64,000 bases of DNA, from NCBI RefSeq assembly GCF_028583425.1, contig NC_072806.1:31976001-32040000 (forward strand), in the 5' to 3' direction. The first letter of the stretch is position 1, and the number at the start of each line of letters is the position of its first letter. The notes beneath the pieces were generated by a model. The model was not told the DNA's origin. It saw only the letters and a program-made list of their open reading frames with translations, and made no database searches. Of this stretch, positions 22,501-34,446 are shown in pieces. This stretch comes from Eublepharis macularius. Lineage: Eukaryota > Chordata > Lepidosauria > Squamata > Eublepharidae. The position numbers and the translations under genes are program-made.

Positions 22501-25500
22501 AATGGCCATTACGGGGGCATCACTGGCTGTGTGCTCAGCTCAGGCAAGTCCTTGTAAAAATTCAACCAAGCTTCCTTTCCGGCCCTCAGCCAAAGCTCTG
22601 CTGCAGACACTGACGGTCTTTTGCCTCGCATTGCTCTCTGGTCCCACCCCAGTTCTCCTCCCCCCCCCCAAGTTCTGTCTAACATAAATTTCTCCTCTTC
22701 TTGTTCGGCACTTGTGGTGCCTGCCCCTAAATCTTGCCTTCCTGTCCGCTCCTACTTGGCTGCCTGATTCCTTGGCCCTAATTGCTCCTCTCTTCCGTAG
22801 CACGCCAGCCAAGGAGGCCGTGGTGATAACTTTTAATGTCACGTATTCATCCAAGAACACAACCATCGTCGATCTGCCCGATCAAGTAAGTTCTAGAACA
22901 GATTTCCAAGCTCAGAGACTGCAGCAAGTCTGCCCTGGTCCCTTCTTGTTCCCCCCAGAATTCTGACCTCTTGTCTGTCTGTCAGGTAATCATACCTGTG
23001 GGGCTCAAGAAGACTGACTTCCAGGTGAGAGCCGAAGATATCGGGCAGGTGACTGTGTATCTTCTATCCAATCAATCCAGCCTGAATGAGTAAGCTGAGC
23101 TCCAGTGCCCCCCTTTAACAATGCTATAATCACCTTGCCGTAGAACACCCTGATTATTTAAAATAAAAATACTCCTGGCTCCAATCTCTGCAGAGCCTAT
23201 CTATTCTTGCAACCCCCCCCCCCCTCTTGACACACAATTCCTTCATGTGTCTGCGACCAACCTTTCTGCTGCCATGCCCCAAGGGGGTCATGTGTATGCA
23301 GCAGCCCTGTGCTAACGTGGATCAACTCTCATAACAGCACTGCCAACCGTGCAGAGGAGAATCCACTTGGCAACCTGTCGCAATTTGTTTTTTGCAGGCC
23401 GAGAATCCGGTTCCTTGTGATCCACAGCAATGCGTTGAGGATTGTAGACCAGGTGATCGGGTGGATCTATTTCTTCGCCTGGTCGATCTCCTTCTATCCC
23501 CAAGTGTTTGAGAACTGGAGGCGCAAAAGGTAAGGAAGAAGGCTGGTGACCATGGGAGAAGCCACTGAGGGCAGAGAATGATTGGCGGGCTCCCACCCAA
23601 AGGGGTATTGGGAGAGGAGCAGTCTCTTCCAATGAGATCACTGGCGAAAGCTCTAAACGGGAGCTTGGTTTACTCTGGAGGCTGCACTGAGGCCAAAGAG
23701 GAAATTAGTACAACTTACTTCCTTTCCAGGGAAAGGGATCAAATTCTAAACTTGGCAGACTTAAAAAAAAACAAACACCTGGGTTTTGTAGAAGTTGCCA
23801 GCAAAGGACAGTCAGAGATGGAAACATGACACTTACAGGCCAAGTCTTATCAGCTCCCATTTTATGTTTATCTGGCTTGTTTTCAATATTAAAAATTTTG
23901 TTGTTTTTACCTGTGATCCTCAAGCAGATCTCTGGACGTGGCATATAAATTCTCTAATCTATTAAAGGGATAGTCCTAACTGCTCCAAAGGGCAGTACAA
24001 ACAACATTTGGGCCATGTGCTTCTCTACGAACACCCAGTCCTGCTTCCCCTTCTGACATTCTACTGACACACTTTCCAGTCTTATGTCCACATTCACAAG
24101 GTCTAGAAACATTGGATTTGGCTTTAATTGAAAGCAGCGGTCTCGGATGTCCAATTCTGGAACCAGTTTCTCTTTTAAAAAAATTTTTTTCCCAACACAT
24201 CTATATATACAAACATGAGACAGTTATCATTTTACTTGTCGATATCTATTATCTATTTCTATCACTTATATTTCATCTTATTACATCAATTGTGAGTTCT
24301 ATTATGTCATTATACAGTTAATCTTAGTATCATATTTATATTTACCGGTTATAGTTATTTGTCATCCATTTGTAGAAGGGATCCCAGGGTACAGAAAAAT
24401 CTTCTTCCATTTGCCCTTTCATTAACAATGTTAATTTATCCATTTCCGCCGTCTCCAGTACCTTTGTTATTAGTTCTTCTTGCTGGGGGATTCTTTGTTG
24501 TTTCCAATAGGTTGCTAATAAGATTCTAGCCACTGTTACTATATGGATTACTAAGTGTTCTTGCTCTCCTTATATCCGACATACAGTTTAATAGAAAAAT
24601 TTCTGGTTTCAAAGGAATTGTTATCTGTAAGATTTTTATAATAACTTATGTACCATTATCCGATATCTATGTACTTCTTTGCAGGACCACCACATGTGGA
24701 AACATGTCCCTATATCTTCTTTACATTTCCAACACTTATTTGACATATTTTTAAACATTTTAGCCAGTTTCTCAAGCTAGCGCTCAGCCTTTTCTTGGTG
24801 CTTTGAAAACCTTCCCAGGGATGCCTTTAATTTTGACTTCTCTGTGTCTTTCCCCAGCGTCGTGGGGCTCAGTTTTGATTTTATTGCTTTGAACCTTACC
24901 GGCTTCATTGCCTACGCAGTCTTCAACGTCGGGCTGTTCTGGATTGGCTCCATTAAGGTAGGCAGGCGCCGTGTCTTCCTTTAGTACAGTCCCCCTTTCC
25001 AGCCGGCTCTGACCCACCAGGCATTTTTCTTCTTCCTGCACAGGAGCAGTTCTTGCAGCGGTATCCCAACGGAGTGAACCCTGTGGACAGCAATGACGTG
25101 TTCTTCAGTCTCCATGCTGTAGCTGTGACCCTCTTCATAGTGTTCCAGTGCTGTATTTATGAGGTGCCCTGGTCTACGGTTGTGCTACATTGCTCTTGAG
25201 GCCTTGTTCACAGAGGCAGAAGAATAAGGTGGTGATGGAGGAATAGAGGTTCCTTTACGTAGAAGATGCCTTGCAAATAGAAAACTAGCGGCGCAGAGAG
25301 AGAGGTTCCAGTTCTCCACGTTGTGTTGATCTTTCTGGTTGCAAGGAGTCTTTAGCAAAAGGGAGCAGACACCCCCCCCCCCAACCTGTAGTCTTGGGCA
25401 GTCCATTCTATCTTATTCTGCCGCTTGTGCGAACCAGGCCCTAGAGTGTAAGCAGGGTCCTGTCTCTTCAGTGGCGACTGGTACAGCAATAGGCAGAATG

Positions 25501-28500
25501 TAAGTTACTGGATATGGTGGGTTTATTTATATTACGCTCTTCCTTTGGTCGCATCATGGGAAGAGTACAAAAATCCTAACAATGCATTACATCGATGGTT
25601 GTTGGGGGTTTTCCGGGCTGTATTGCCGTGGTCTTGGCATTGTAGTTCCTGACGTTTCGCCAGCAGCTGTGGCTGGCATCTTCAGAGGTGTAGCACCAAA
25701 AGACAGTGATCTCTCAGTGTCACAGTGTGGAAAAGGATGACTCAGCCCAACCCCACCTTCCGGAGTAGATATAAATTACCTGCCAACATCTTTTCCACAC
25801 TGTGACACTGAGAGATCTCTGTCTTTTGGTGCTACACCTCTGAAGATGCCAGCCACAGCTGCTGGCGAAACGTCAGGAACTACAATGCCAAGACCACGGC
25901 AATACAGCCCGGAAAACCCCCAACAACCATCGTTCTCCGGCCGTGAAAGCCTTCGACAATACAATGCATTACATCCATAGTATTTCATATATATAATACA
26001 ATGATACACTCAAGTCAACAACCTTTCATATACATCAGGAATGTCCGATAGTCCTCTAGTAGAATCGTCCGTATTCGGTTCTAATTAATTATTCCAAATT
26101 GCACTTGCCTGTTCTCCCAATATTCCAGTGTAGCTGGATATAATTCCCAATTTCGGTGATGAAATCTTCCAGCCCAATAGTTGTGGTGGGGAGGTACCGG
26201 TTTCCGACCGGCCCAACAAACTGCTAGCGTGGTTTGTTTTGCATACAAATGCTTTGTCAGGAGCACTATATTAACTTTCTCAGTGCATTAATCATGTTGG
26301 ACGTACTTCTGTTCTCTGCCGACGGAGAATAACGGGCAAGTGCAATTTGGAATAATTAATTAGAACTGAATACGGACGATGCTACTAGAGGACTATCGGC
26401 CATTCCTGATGTATATGAAAGGTTGTTGACTCATTGAGTTACTGTATTTTATATAGGAAATACTATGGATATAATGCATGGTTAGGATTTTTGTACTCTT
26501 TCCAATGATTAACTAGATTACAGCACTGAGCACTTTAAGAAGTTTATGATTTTGCATTGTTTTTGAGAGAGCCCTTTCTTTCTACAGTCTTTGTTACTCT
26601 TCTCATTTAGAACCCTCTGTATAGGTTTTCACACATCATGAGAAGACAAGATTCTCTAGAAAGGTCAATAATGGTAGGAAAAGTGGAAGGCAGTAGGAAA
26701 AGACCTAAAACGAGATGGCTGAACTCAGTAAAAGAAGCCATGTCCTCCAGTTTGCAGGACTGGAGCAAGTCTGTTAATGATAGGATGTTTTGGAGGTCTT
26801 TCCTTCAGAGGGTTGCCATGGGTCGGAGGCAACTTGACAGTACATAACATAACCCCCTTTATGCATAGGCAGAAGGGGTGCTTTCCTTCCACTCTGACAT
26901 TTGAGAGCTGGGAGAGATGAATAGTGAGATACTGATCTCCATAGCGCTCACTCAAGAACCCACAGTTAGTCTCACCGTGTTAAAAGTCTTCCTGCGCAGA
27001 TTGCTTATTGGAGCATCCACGCAACCTTGTATTTAAATATCGTGAGATACTAGAGCACTTTGAAAGATATTCTGGGGCATGATGGAGCTTTTGAGCCTTT
27101 AAAATGGAATATAAGAACTGCTGCAGACCTGACTGGATGACAGTGCTGGGTGCAAAACCAATTTCAGGATGCATCAAAGACTGCCAAGACGCAGAGAGCC
27201 AAATTAGGGTGGGGGGAGACACTGTCCATTGAAGACTGAAATGCCAGCAGTTAATTGGAAGTCTCTGCAGCATAAGAGTCCCTGGGAAGTCTGGGATCCA
27301 AAGAAAAGAGTGGTGTTCCTTATGTTTAGAGATGGATGTCGGGTGATGCACTAGGCAGTCGGATGAAGACAAATGGGGTAAATGTCATAGTTACGTCCCC
27401 AGAAGCGTCATCCCAGTTCAAGAATCCCCATTATTGATGGCTAGATTGGGTATTTCCCAGACTAGCCCAAGATTGTGGGAAGCTGCGTCAGTCATGGCAG
27501 AATTCCCAAACAGTTATGTGATACCTTTGTTTGTTGTTTTACCTTCACAGAAAGGAAGCCAGAAGGTCTCTAAGGTTGCCGTTGGGTTGCTGGTCCTTGC
27601 CTGGGTTTTCGTCTTCACCACCCTATTTGTGGCTGCTCTGCGGCAAATCACCTGGCTTCAGTTCTTATTTTACTTTTCTTATATTAAGTTGGGAGTGACT
27701 CTTGTCAAGTATTTCCCTCAGGTAAGTGGGCTTTGGAAATGAGAAGCAGCACCAACTGGTAAACAGTCCAGTAGCACCTTTAAGACTAACCAACTTTATT
27801 GTAGCATAAGCTTTCGAGAGCCACAGCTCTCTTTGTCAGATGCATCTGACGAAGAGAACTGTGGCTCTCGAAAGCTGACGATGCATCTAACGAAGAGAAC
27901 TGGCTCTCGAAAGCTGACGATGCATCTGACGAAGAGAGCTGTGGTTCTTAAAAGCCGACGATGCATCTGACGAAGAGAGCTGTCGTTCATGAAAGCTGAC
28001 AATGCAAGCTGTCGTTCATGAAAGCTGATGATGCATCTGACGAAGAGAGCCGTCGTTCGTGAAAGCTGACGATGCATCTGACGAAGAGAGCTGTGGTTCT
28101 CGAAAGCTGATGATGCATCTGACGAAGAGAGCTGTGGTTCTCGAAAGCTTATGCTACAGATAAGTGGGTTAGTCTTAAAAGTGCTACTGGACTTTTTACT
28201 ATTTTGCAACTACAGACTAACACAGCTAACTTCTCTGGATCTAGCACCAACTAGATCTAGCACCAACTAGATATAACGGGATATTCTCTCCAAATATCCC
28301 GTTTTCAGTTTGAACTCTTGAATCTTAATTTTTGCACTAGTTCCTGTTCCAGTATGCCAGATTTTCCCATTATAATCCATGGATCTTTTGGCATAATTTC
28401 CCCTTCAATTACCTATATAAACAGCATAAAAATCAGTTGCTTCACAAATGTGGCAAACAGGTGACAAAATTTAAAAGGGCCTCTTCAGTGTGAAATTACC

Positions 28501-31019
28501 CAATGAGGCTCTGGAATTCTGCCCAGCCATCTTCCAACCTGGCAGCTCTTGCAAAATAAGAATTTTAGATAATTTTTCATTTTAAAGAAAACCTTACCTC
28601 TTCCCCTTTCCATTCCTAATAATTCAAAGTGCTAAAGTGAACTGATTTGTTTAAAACAAAGCTCCATAAATCGGATCAATAAGTATCAGATCACAAATAA
28701 AATAAAACAGCACTTAAGTCACAAGGCCACCTGAAATGAAGGTTTCTTCACCCATTTTCTAAAATTCAACGACATGCAAGCCTGGAAGGGTTTTGGAAGG
28801 GCATTGCTGGGACTTCATTTGTGCTGTGATTCCATGGAAATGCAAAGCTACAGAACAAGTTGTTGAACACACAGCTGAGCTTTTAGGCTTTAAAAAAAAG
28901 TCGCACTTGAAAGTATAGCAAACAGCCTGGTGAAATCATCAACACTAAATGAACCCTCGGTGGAAGTTGCAATGACTGGGGGAAGGGCAGTGCATGATAC
29001 AAGCCTGTAAGAACTGCAAGAGAAATGGTAGAAAATGAAGCAAGTGGTGCAAACACAGAATGCTCTTATAGGTCTCAGAAGAACTGCTTTTCCTGGCCAT
29101 TTTTAATTTGTTCAAAGAAGCCCCTGATGAGGCAGCAGCAAACTGGATTGATTGCACTTTTTCCTACCTTTCTTCCAAGGAGACTGGTGTGGTATCAGAT
29201 GCAGAGGAGTTAGCTGTGTTAGTCTGTGGTAGCAAAATCAAAAAGAGTCCAGTAGCACCTTTAAGACTAACCAATTTTATTGTAGCATAAGCTTTCGAGA
29301 ATCAAGTTCTCTTCGTCAGATGCCTGATACAGAGACTGGTCAAATACAGAAGAGGTATCAGAGGCTCTGTCATCTTCTATTTTATCCCTATAAACACCCT
29401 GGCCGTTTTCACACTGCTTACCAGCCACGGAACATCGCGCCGAGCTCCCAGAACGACAGTGTTCTCGTGTGAAATTGCACCAGGAAGATGCTGTTGTTCC
29501 GGGAGCTCGGCACGATGTTCCGTGGCCAGTAAGCAGTGTGAAAACGGCCTCTGTGAAGGTTAGGCTTCACGTTCCGAGTAAGGGTTTGAATTTAGGTATC
29601 CCCAGTCCTGATCTGACACATTCTAGCGCCCCCCCCCCCGTCTCCTGTTCTCATCTAGACTGTTACGAACCTCTTGTCATCTGATCAGCAACTTCCTGTA
29701 TGTGGTGTTCCTACAGCTGCTTCCTTCTCCCCTTGATTCGCATTTCAAAGCAGTCACTTCCACAACACGTTGCTCAATCCCGTCTGGGTATTTGCCACAG
29801 AATGCTGATGCTGACGGCCCCCCCTTTCTTCAGAATTCCGTGGGTTTTGATCAGAAGTTGCAAGCTTGCATTTCGTCACCAACAGGAGGGAGGTGCAATT
29901 TCTGCTCACGGGAGAGGGTGTGCTTTCCTTCAGGCGACTGCTGGCCTAAGCAGGCAGGCTAGTAACCCTTGAAGTTTTCTTACCAGGCAGCTTATTCACC
30001 AGATCGCGCTCTCCTCCCTCTTAGGCCTATATGAACTTTCGGCGGAAGAGCACCAAAGGCTGGAGCATTGGCAATGTCCTGCTGGACTTCACGGGCGGCG
30101 CGTTCAGCCTGCTCCAGATGTTTCTGCAGTCATACAACAACGGTAAACAGAAGGGAAGGGAATCATCGGTCTTCCACGTGCTGCCTGGCAAACTACCGGG
30201 CCAGCACCTGGTTTCCCCTGAGGGTTGAGCTTGTTGGCAGCAGAAGCTCCTAAGCGGGGCACGAGAGAGACTGCCATCTGGTGCTTATGTGCCAACTGTC
30301 TCTGTACATTGAGGCTTTATTAACCAGCACTGCTGTCAGCTATGCAGTAAGAATCATGCCATCCGTGGAAGGCTTCCCTCCCTGTATCAAATCTGTTTTT
30401 TAAAAGTTGCCTTCTGTTATCTACCCTAATCACAGCTTGTGGGCACTGAATCTCATATGCTAGTTTCATCTGTGAAGCTCTACCGTCCATCTATCTTAAA
30501 TGCAATACTAATTATTGTCCATGAGAAAGGGAGTGGAATCCCTTCTATACCACGTGCAGACTTTTTTCCTAAGCTTTCTCCTCTCCCATGCCAAATTCAA
30601 AATGTTCTCTGTATCTTTTTTGTAAGAGCTAGTTTGGTGTAGTGGTTAAGAGCGGTGGGACTTTAATCTGGAGAACTGGGTTTGATTCCCCACTCCTCCG
30701 CTTGAAGCCAGCTGGGTGACCTTGGGTCAGTCACCTCAGCCCCACCCACCTCACAGGGTGATTGTCCTGGGGATAACAACATACTTCGTAAACTGCTCTG
30801 GGCATTAAGTTGTCTTGAAGGGCGGTATATAAATTGAATATTATAAGTTGCCTAAAATTCTGCCATAACCTTTCTTCTCCTCCTCTAGATGCATGGAAGC
30901 TGGTCTTTGGAGATCCTACCAAGTTTGGTCTAGGCCTTTTCTCCATCATTTTTGACATTGTGTTCATCATCCAACATTACTGCTTATATAGAGCTCCAGG
31001 CTACGAGTCCGTGGGTTAG
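19456..31019 (+). CDS. CTNS: Cystinosin, lysosomal cystine/proton symporter (complete coding sequence, 10 coding exons)
   Basis: Exports cystine from lysosomes with protons. Coding exons: 19456-19522, 22309-22387, 22801-22885, 22986-23089, 23398-23529, 24858-24957, 25044-25163, 27551-27721, 30025-30142, 30889-31019. Their sum is 1107 nt, giving 368 residues plus stop; human is 367. All introns are GT-AG. The first coding exon encodes a signal peptide ([19 protein letters not shown]), with A at -3 and G at +4 of the ATG. The lumenal domain has N-glycosylation sites (NGS, NVT, NTT, NQS). Seven transmembrane segments follow, with two PQ-loop repeats: [13 protein letters not shown] and [13 protein letters not shown]. 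The YFPQA sorting motif and the LLDFTGG aspartate are conserved. The C-terminus ends GYESVG, a GYxx-hydrophobic lysosomal signal like human GYDQL. A noncoding first exon probably ends at 16598. Introns hold L1, BovB, 5S-SINE, hAT and Penelope-like fragments. Confidence 0.97.
20235..20487. mobile_element. hAT-type nonautonomous element
   Basis: Ends CAGGGCTTTTTTTCAGCTGG and AAAAAAAGCCCTG, with exact CTCACAGC duplications at 20227-20234 and 20488-20495. Confidence 0.88.
20720..20937 (-). repeat. 5S rRNA-derived SINE
   Basis: Minus-strand copy; 5S-like AGCTAAGCTGGGTCGG and a CCACCACC tail at its lower end. Confidence 0.8.
21568..21827. mobile_element. hAT-type element with perfect central palindrome
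   Basis: Exact GCTGCAGC duplications at 21560-21567 and 21828-21835. The centre folds around GCCGCTGAGCGGC, with arms that include the CTCTGTCTGGAGAGCAGGGG block. Confidence 0.88.
24180..24780 (-). repeat. L1 LINE, ORF2 C-terminal and 3' end fragment
   Basis: The minus strand reads [16 protein letters not shown] and then [12 protein letters not shown] and DPFYKWM, typical of the L1 ORF2 tail, followed by a short 3' part and an A-rich end. Located in a CTNS intron. Confidence 0.8.
25553..26512. repeat. Inverted pair of Penelope-like terminal repeats, interrupted
   Basis: Left end AGAGTACAAAAATCCTAAC and right end GTTAGGATTTTTGTACTCTT are complementary, as are long blocks around AATTAATTAT. 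Minus strand near 26225-26265 reads CTGACAAAGCATTTGTATGC then AAAAC, which looks like a decayed hammerhead core. A second element is inserted in the left arm. Confidence 0.65.
25591..25966. repeat. Inverted pair of a second Penelope-like terminal repeat family, with intact-looking hammerhead core
   Basis: Right half holds CTGAAGATGCCAGCCACAGC followed by TGCTGGCGAAACGTC; CUGANGA, stem II GCCAGC/GCTGGC and GAAAC all fit. The flanks ACAATGCATTACATC are duplicated on both sides. The single copy at 43955 is the same family. Confidence 0.75.
26615..26850 (+). repeat. BovB/RTE LINE 3' end
   Basis: Contains AGAAGACAAGATTCTCTAGA, GTTTTGGAGGTCTTTCCTTC and GGTTGCCATGGGTCGGAGGC followed by AACTTGACAGTA, the reptile BovB 3' region. 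Confidence 0.75.
27756..28240. repeat. Penelope-like terminal repeats with a tandem array of hammerhead-like units
   Basis: Outer blocks AGTAGCACCTTTAAGACTAA and its complement bracket one minus-oriented unit and about seven plus-oriented units of roughly 41 bp. Each unit is built on CTGACGAAGAGAGCTGTGGT and CTCGAAAGC. Short AGCACCAACT repeats flank the whole. Confidence 0.75.
28245..29190. other. CTNS intron stretch with no recognised element
   Basis: AT-rich intronic DNA; I see no coding signal, RNA gene or repeat family I can name. Confidence 0.4.
29196..29325 (-). repeat. Single Penelope-like terminal repeat
   Basis: Minus-strand CTGACGAAGAGAACTTGATT then CTCGAAAGCTTATGCTAC, followed by CTTAAAGGTGCTACTGGACT and GACTAACACAGCTAACTCC. 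Confidence 0.7.
29401..29549. mobile_element. Palindromic MITE, family unassigned
   Basis: Near-perfect inverted ends GGCCGTTTTCACACTGCTTA; the arms also pair through CCACGGAACATCG and GAGCTC. Confidence 0.75.
30626..30845 (+). repeat. tRNA-derived SINE
   Basis: Full head TTTGGTGTAGTGGTTAAGAG and GGGTTTGATTCCCC, body CCCACCCACCTCACAGGGTG, 3' end AGGGCGGTATATAAATTG. Ends just before the last CTNS exon. Confidence 0.85.
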
Positions 31020-31595
31020 AAACTCTGCCCTGATGAGCCCTGCGCCTGCCCCAATTCACCCACCAGTGCTTCCGTGACTCTTGCCGTGGAACACCAGACT
31101 TTCTCCATGTGGACCACAGCAAATCACCTTTGCCTTACTTACCTCACACTTGTGCCTGTGTGTGTTGCAAGCGTGCTCCTTGACCCAGGAAAGGCCAAAC
31201 CTGCCGCCTTGGGTGTTTCAGGCCTTCAACTCAGGGGAAGGAAGGCAGGATATCAAAATATTGTATACTGAACTTTTTTACCTGGAGCCAGTTGAAATTC
31301 ATGGTAATTTATAAAGCAACCACCTTCAGAAAAGATGGCTGGGAACAGAAAATGAAGCAAGAATAAACAGCCACGCTTCTAAGGATTGGTGCCCTACATT
31401 TGGAGAAACCAAAGTGATCAGTAGGCCCAGGTCCAGATCGCCAGTGGATCTGTCCTGCTTGGGAGGAGGAAAGGGGGCTAGAGAATATCGGAATCGCTGG
31501 AGCCCTTCTAAAAAATTTTCCTAAGACTGCTTGTAATAATTGGTGTAAAACACCAAGATCTGTTGATACAATTAAAGCCCTTGTAACAGAACTCT
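31020..31595 (+). other. CTNS: CTNS 3' UTR with ATTAAA polyadenylation signal
   Basis: Follows the TAG stop. ATTAAA at 31571-31576 is the best signal; an earlier AATAAA lies near 31362. No repeat is recognised inside. Confidence 0.6.
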
Positions 31596-31599
31596 GGTT

Positions 31600-32905
31600 T
31601 GTGGATTATGGTACCTTTCAATGCAATGGGGGCATAAACATACCATAAACCAGGTTCTTAGTATGCTACAGAAACCATGTTCCGATGCGCTGTAGCCAAA
31701 AATCAGGTGTGCTGCTCACTTCTGTGTTCTGCTTGAATGCTTCTGTGCAGGCTTGTTTTGGTTTAATGTAGTAAAGTTCTTAAACTTGATCAAATAAGCT
31801 TGCACTGGAACAAAGTTTAGGCCACCTCGCTTGTGCAAGAAACATCTCCCTGCAAAGTTCCAGGATGGCTTCTAGGGCAACACAGCAGTTTGTTTCCACA
31901 AAAGCATCACTCAGTGAATTAGTTGACACCATGATGCACCTATTTCTGCTGGATACCTTGGGTAACGCTATGCTGGGTGTATGTACACAGCAGGAGGGTT
32001 AGCACCTGCCGGAGTTAGTTGAGTGCTTCCCTTATCATGAACTGCCCTAGCCAGGGATAAGCACCCAGATCCTCGGTCAGTATCCTGCCCCCTTTAAAAA
32101 AAGTTGTTGAGCAAGCAGGGGCTGCCTTTAGCATTCTTGGAGTGTGGGTCAGCAGCCCAGTTGCAGGTGTGTGTATATGTTGAGCTATGGTTCCACCTGT
32201 ACGAGTAGAGGTAGTTTGTATCCCGAACACTAATACCGAGCTTCCACTGAGAAATGGTCTTTTCTCTAGTAGCAGCTAGTTTCACTGTTGTCTTTCTCCT
32301 CTGCCACCAACCTCTCAGCTTAGAGGAAGTAGCAAAAAGTCAGGAATTGCATGCAGACATCAGGTAGATCCACGTGACCCCCCTCCCCATGTCATAAACT
32401 AGACCTGCCAAGTGTCCCCCACTGAAACCAGATGAGTGCACTGAAGCCAATCAGATTCTCTCAGCCCCACCTAGAACTATGTAGGTCCTAGTGTTACTTC
32501 TAGAAAAGGACTAAAAACTACTCTATGCTATGCCTTCTCCCACCTGGCAGGCAGGGCAGAACAAAGGCTATACAAGGATAGAAGAAACTTGGCCCTTCAG
32601 GTAGGCCAGCGTTGTGCTGCAACTGAGGACACAGAGAATTCAGCATTTCTTTTTGTTTTCAATGTAGAGTTACACTTTGCAGTCAACTTCTTGTGATTCA
32701 TCTCCACAATGGGCCCTGTCCAACCAGCAAAAATTTACAGAAAAGCTTTCAACCCAGTCCCCAGACCATGCGGTTGCTCAATAACTACTTCCAATCATCT
32801 CCTTTTACCTGAAAGGCTCAAGGTAGCTTACCTGTGATACAGCTCTTAAGCCACCTCTGTGTTGCTCCAGGTTTGGAAAAATGAAACACAACCACCAAAA
32901 ACAGT
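31600..32905. other. Intergenic stretch between the CTNS and TAX1BP3 3' ends
   Basis: No gene or repeat recognised. The two convergent transcripts probably end at its edges. Confidence 0.4.
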
Positions 32906-32909
32906 CAAA

Positions 32910-34446
32910 CTAGAAAACCCAGCCGAATTTTATTGTATACAAAGTCAGGCAGAGCAGCAGCATAGCCAACGAAATGCTTCCCCCCGAAACAAGAAACCAG
33001 GCTGATGTGGACTTGCTCTTACCCTCGCACTAACCAGGTGGTTTGTAGTTTTAAGTTATAGAAAAGACCCCAGTACAAATCACAGCCCAGGAGGCAGCAA
33101 GTGGCGGAGATGGGCACTTTCTTCTCCAGTCCTAGCCTGAGTTAAATATGACTGAGGTTAAAAATCAGCACACAAGTGGAATAGCAGTAATATACTGAAA
33201 TAAGTTAGTGAAACTTCCACAGGAGGATTATTTACAGTGCATTAAAAAAAAACAAGTTGGAAGTACAATTGCAAAGAGGGTAATACAAAGAGAAATCGGA
33301 GGCTGTCTTTGGAAGGGCTGAAAGAACCCAAGATGATTTGCCTGTGAGGGGGACTGCAGTAGCAGGATAATCCCTGCTGCACACAGAATTGGGGTAAGAA
33401 AGAATCTCACCAAGAGTGGTCGTCTTTTACTTTTCAAAGCATGATTTAGGAACCCGAAGACGTTTAAGGCTCTAGTCACAGCAGTCCCTTAAAATTTAAG
33501 AGTGTACCTAGTAGTGGCAAAGAAGCTGTAAGAGATTCATAATATCTGTGTCTGAGCAATTGTGATGTTTCGGGTTGCAACGTTTGGTACCTGTCAAAGC
33601 ACAAACGTGATTCTTCCAGGAGAGGGGCCCCTCCGCTAGCTGCAGGGCTATCAGTACCCAACTCAGGTCTCAAGGCAATTCCCAAGGAGGCTTGGCAGTG
33701 CAGCAAGTTTCGGCTTCACCCAGACACCAGAAATCTACTACAGACTGCATTTGGTATGTTCGCCTTGAGTTTCCAAATTAGACTAGAGAAACAGACCTTG
33801 TGATAATATCAAAAAGGTTATTTACAATAATGCCTTTTCTAACAAAGATGAAATGTGCTTTGGCTGCCTTTAAAAATAGGTTAAGAGCATTTGGTGTTTA
33901 AGTCACAGATACCTTCCACACCAGTAAGAAAGCCTCAAAATAACCAGTAATACTGCCCCTCCCATTTGTGGTATCATGATGGCTTTTGTTACTCCTGGAA
34001 GACAGGTGCCAAGGTAGAGTTAATGAGCAGAATACACCAGAGACTTCCATATTGAGAAACAGACCTCAATATGGCTTCTACCCTTGGGGCTGACCCTCAA
34101 CCAAAGGTGCCCCAGGCACCTCAAGTTGTCTTCACTTTCCCAGGGACTGTCTTGATTTGAAATCTGCTACAGAAGGGGCCTGGAGAGCAGTCCAACTGTG
34201 CCACCAAAAAAACCCCTCCTGAAAGACCATCTGGCAATGCCCATGGCATCTGTGCCCTCTTTATGTACACATGGAGCTTACTTCTACAGAGAGTGCAGGC
34301 AGTGTTACATCTGTGGAGGGATTTTTTTGGAAGTCAGTCAGTGGCATTTGCCCAAAAGATCTGCCTGTGGTCCACTGGTGAACTGTGATCAATGTCCTTC
34401 CCAGCCCCCGTTCTAGATTCGCCTTCATCCTGACCCAACAGTGCAG
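32910..34446 (-). other. TAX1BP3: TAX1BP3 3' UTR
   Basis: AATAAA on the minus strand at 32934-32929 lies about 1.5 kb after the stop and is the first canonical signal seen. The stretch is free of recognised repeats, which fits a UTR. Confidence 0.55.
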
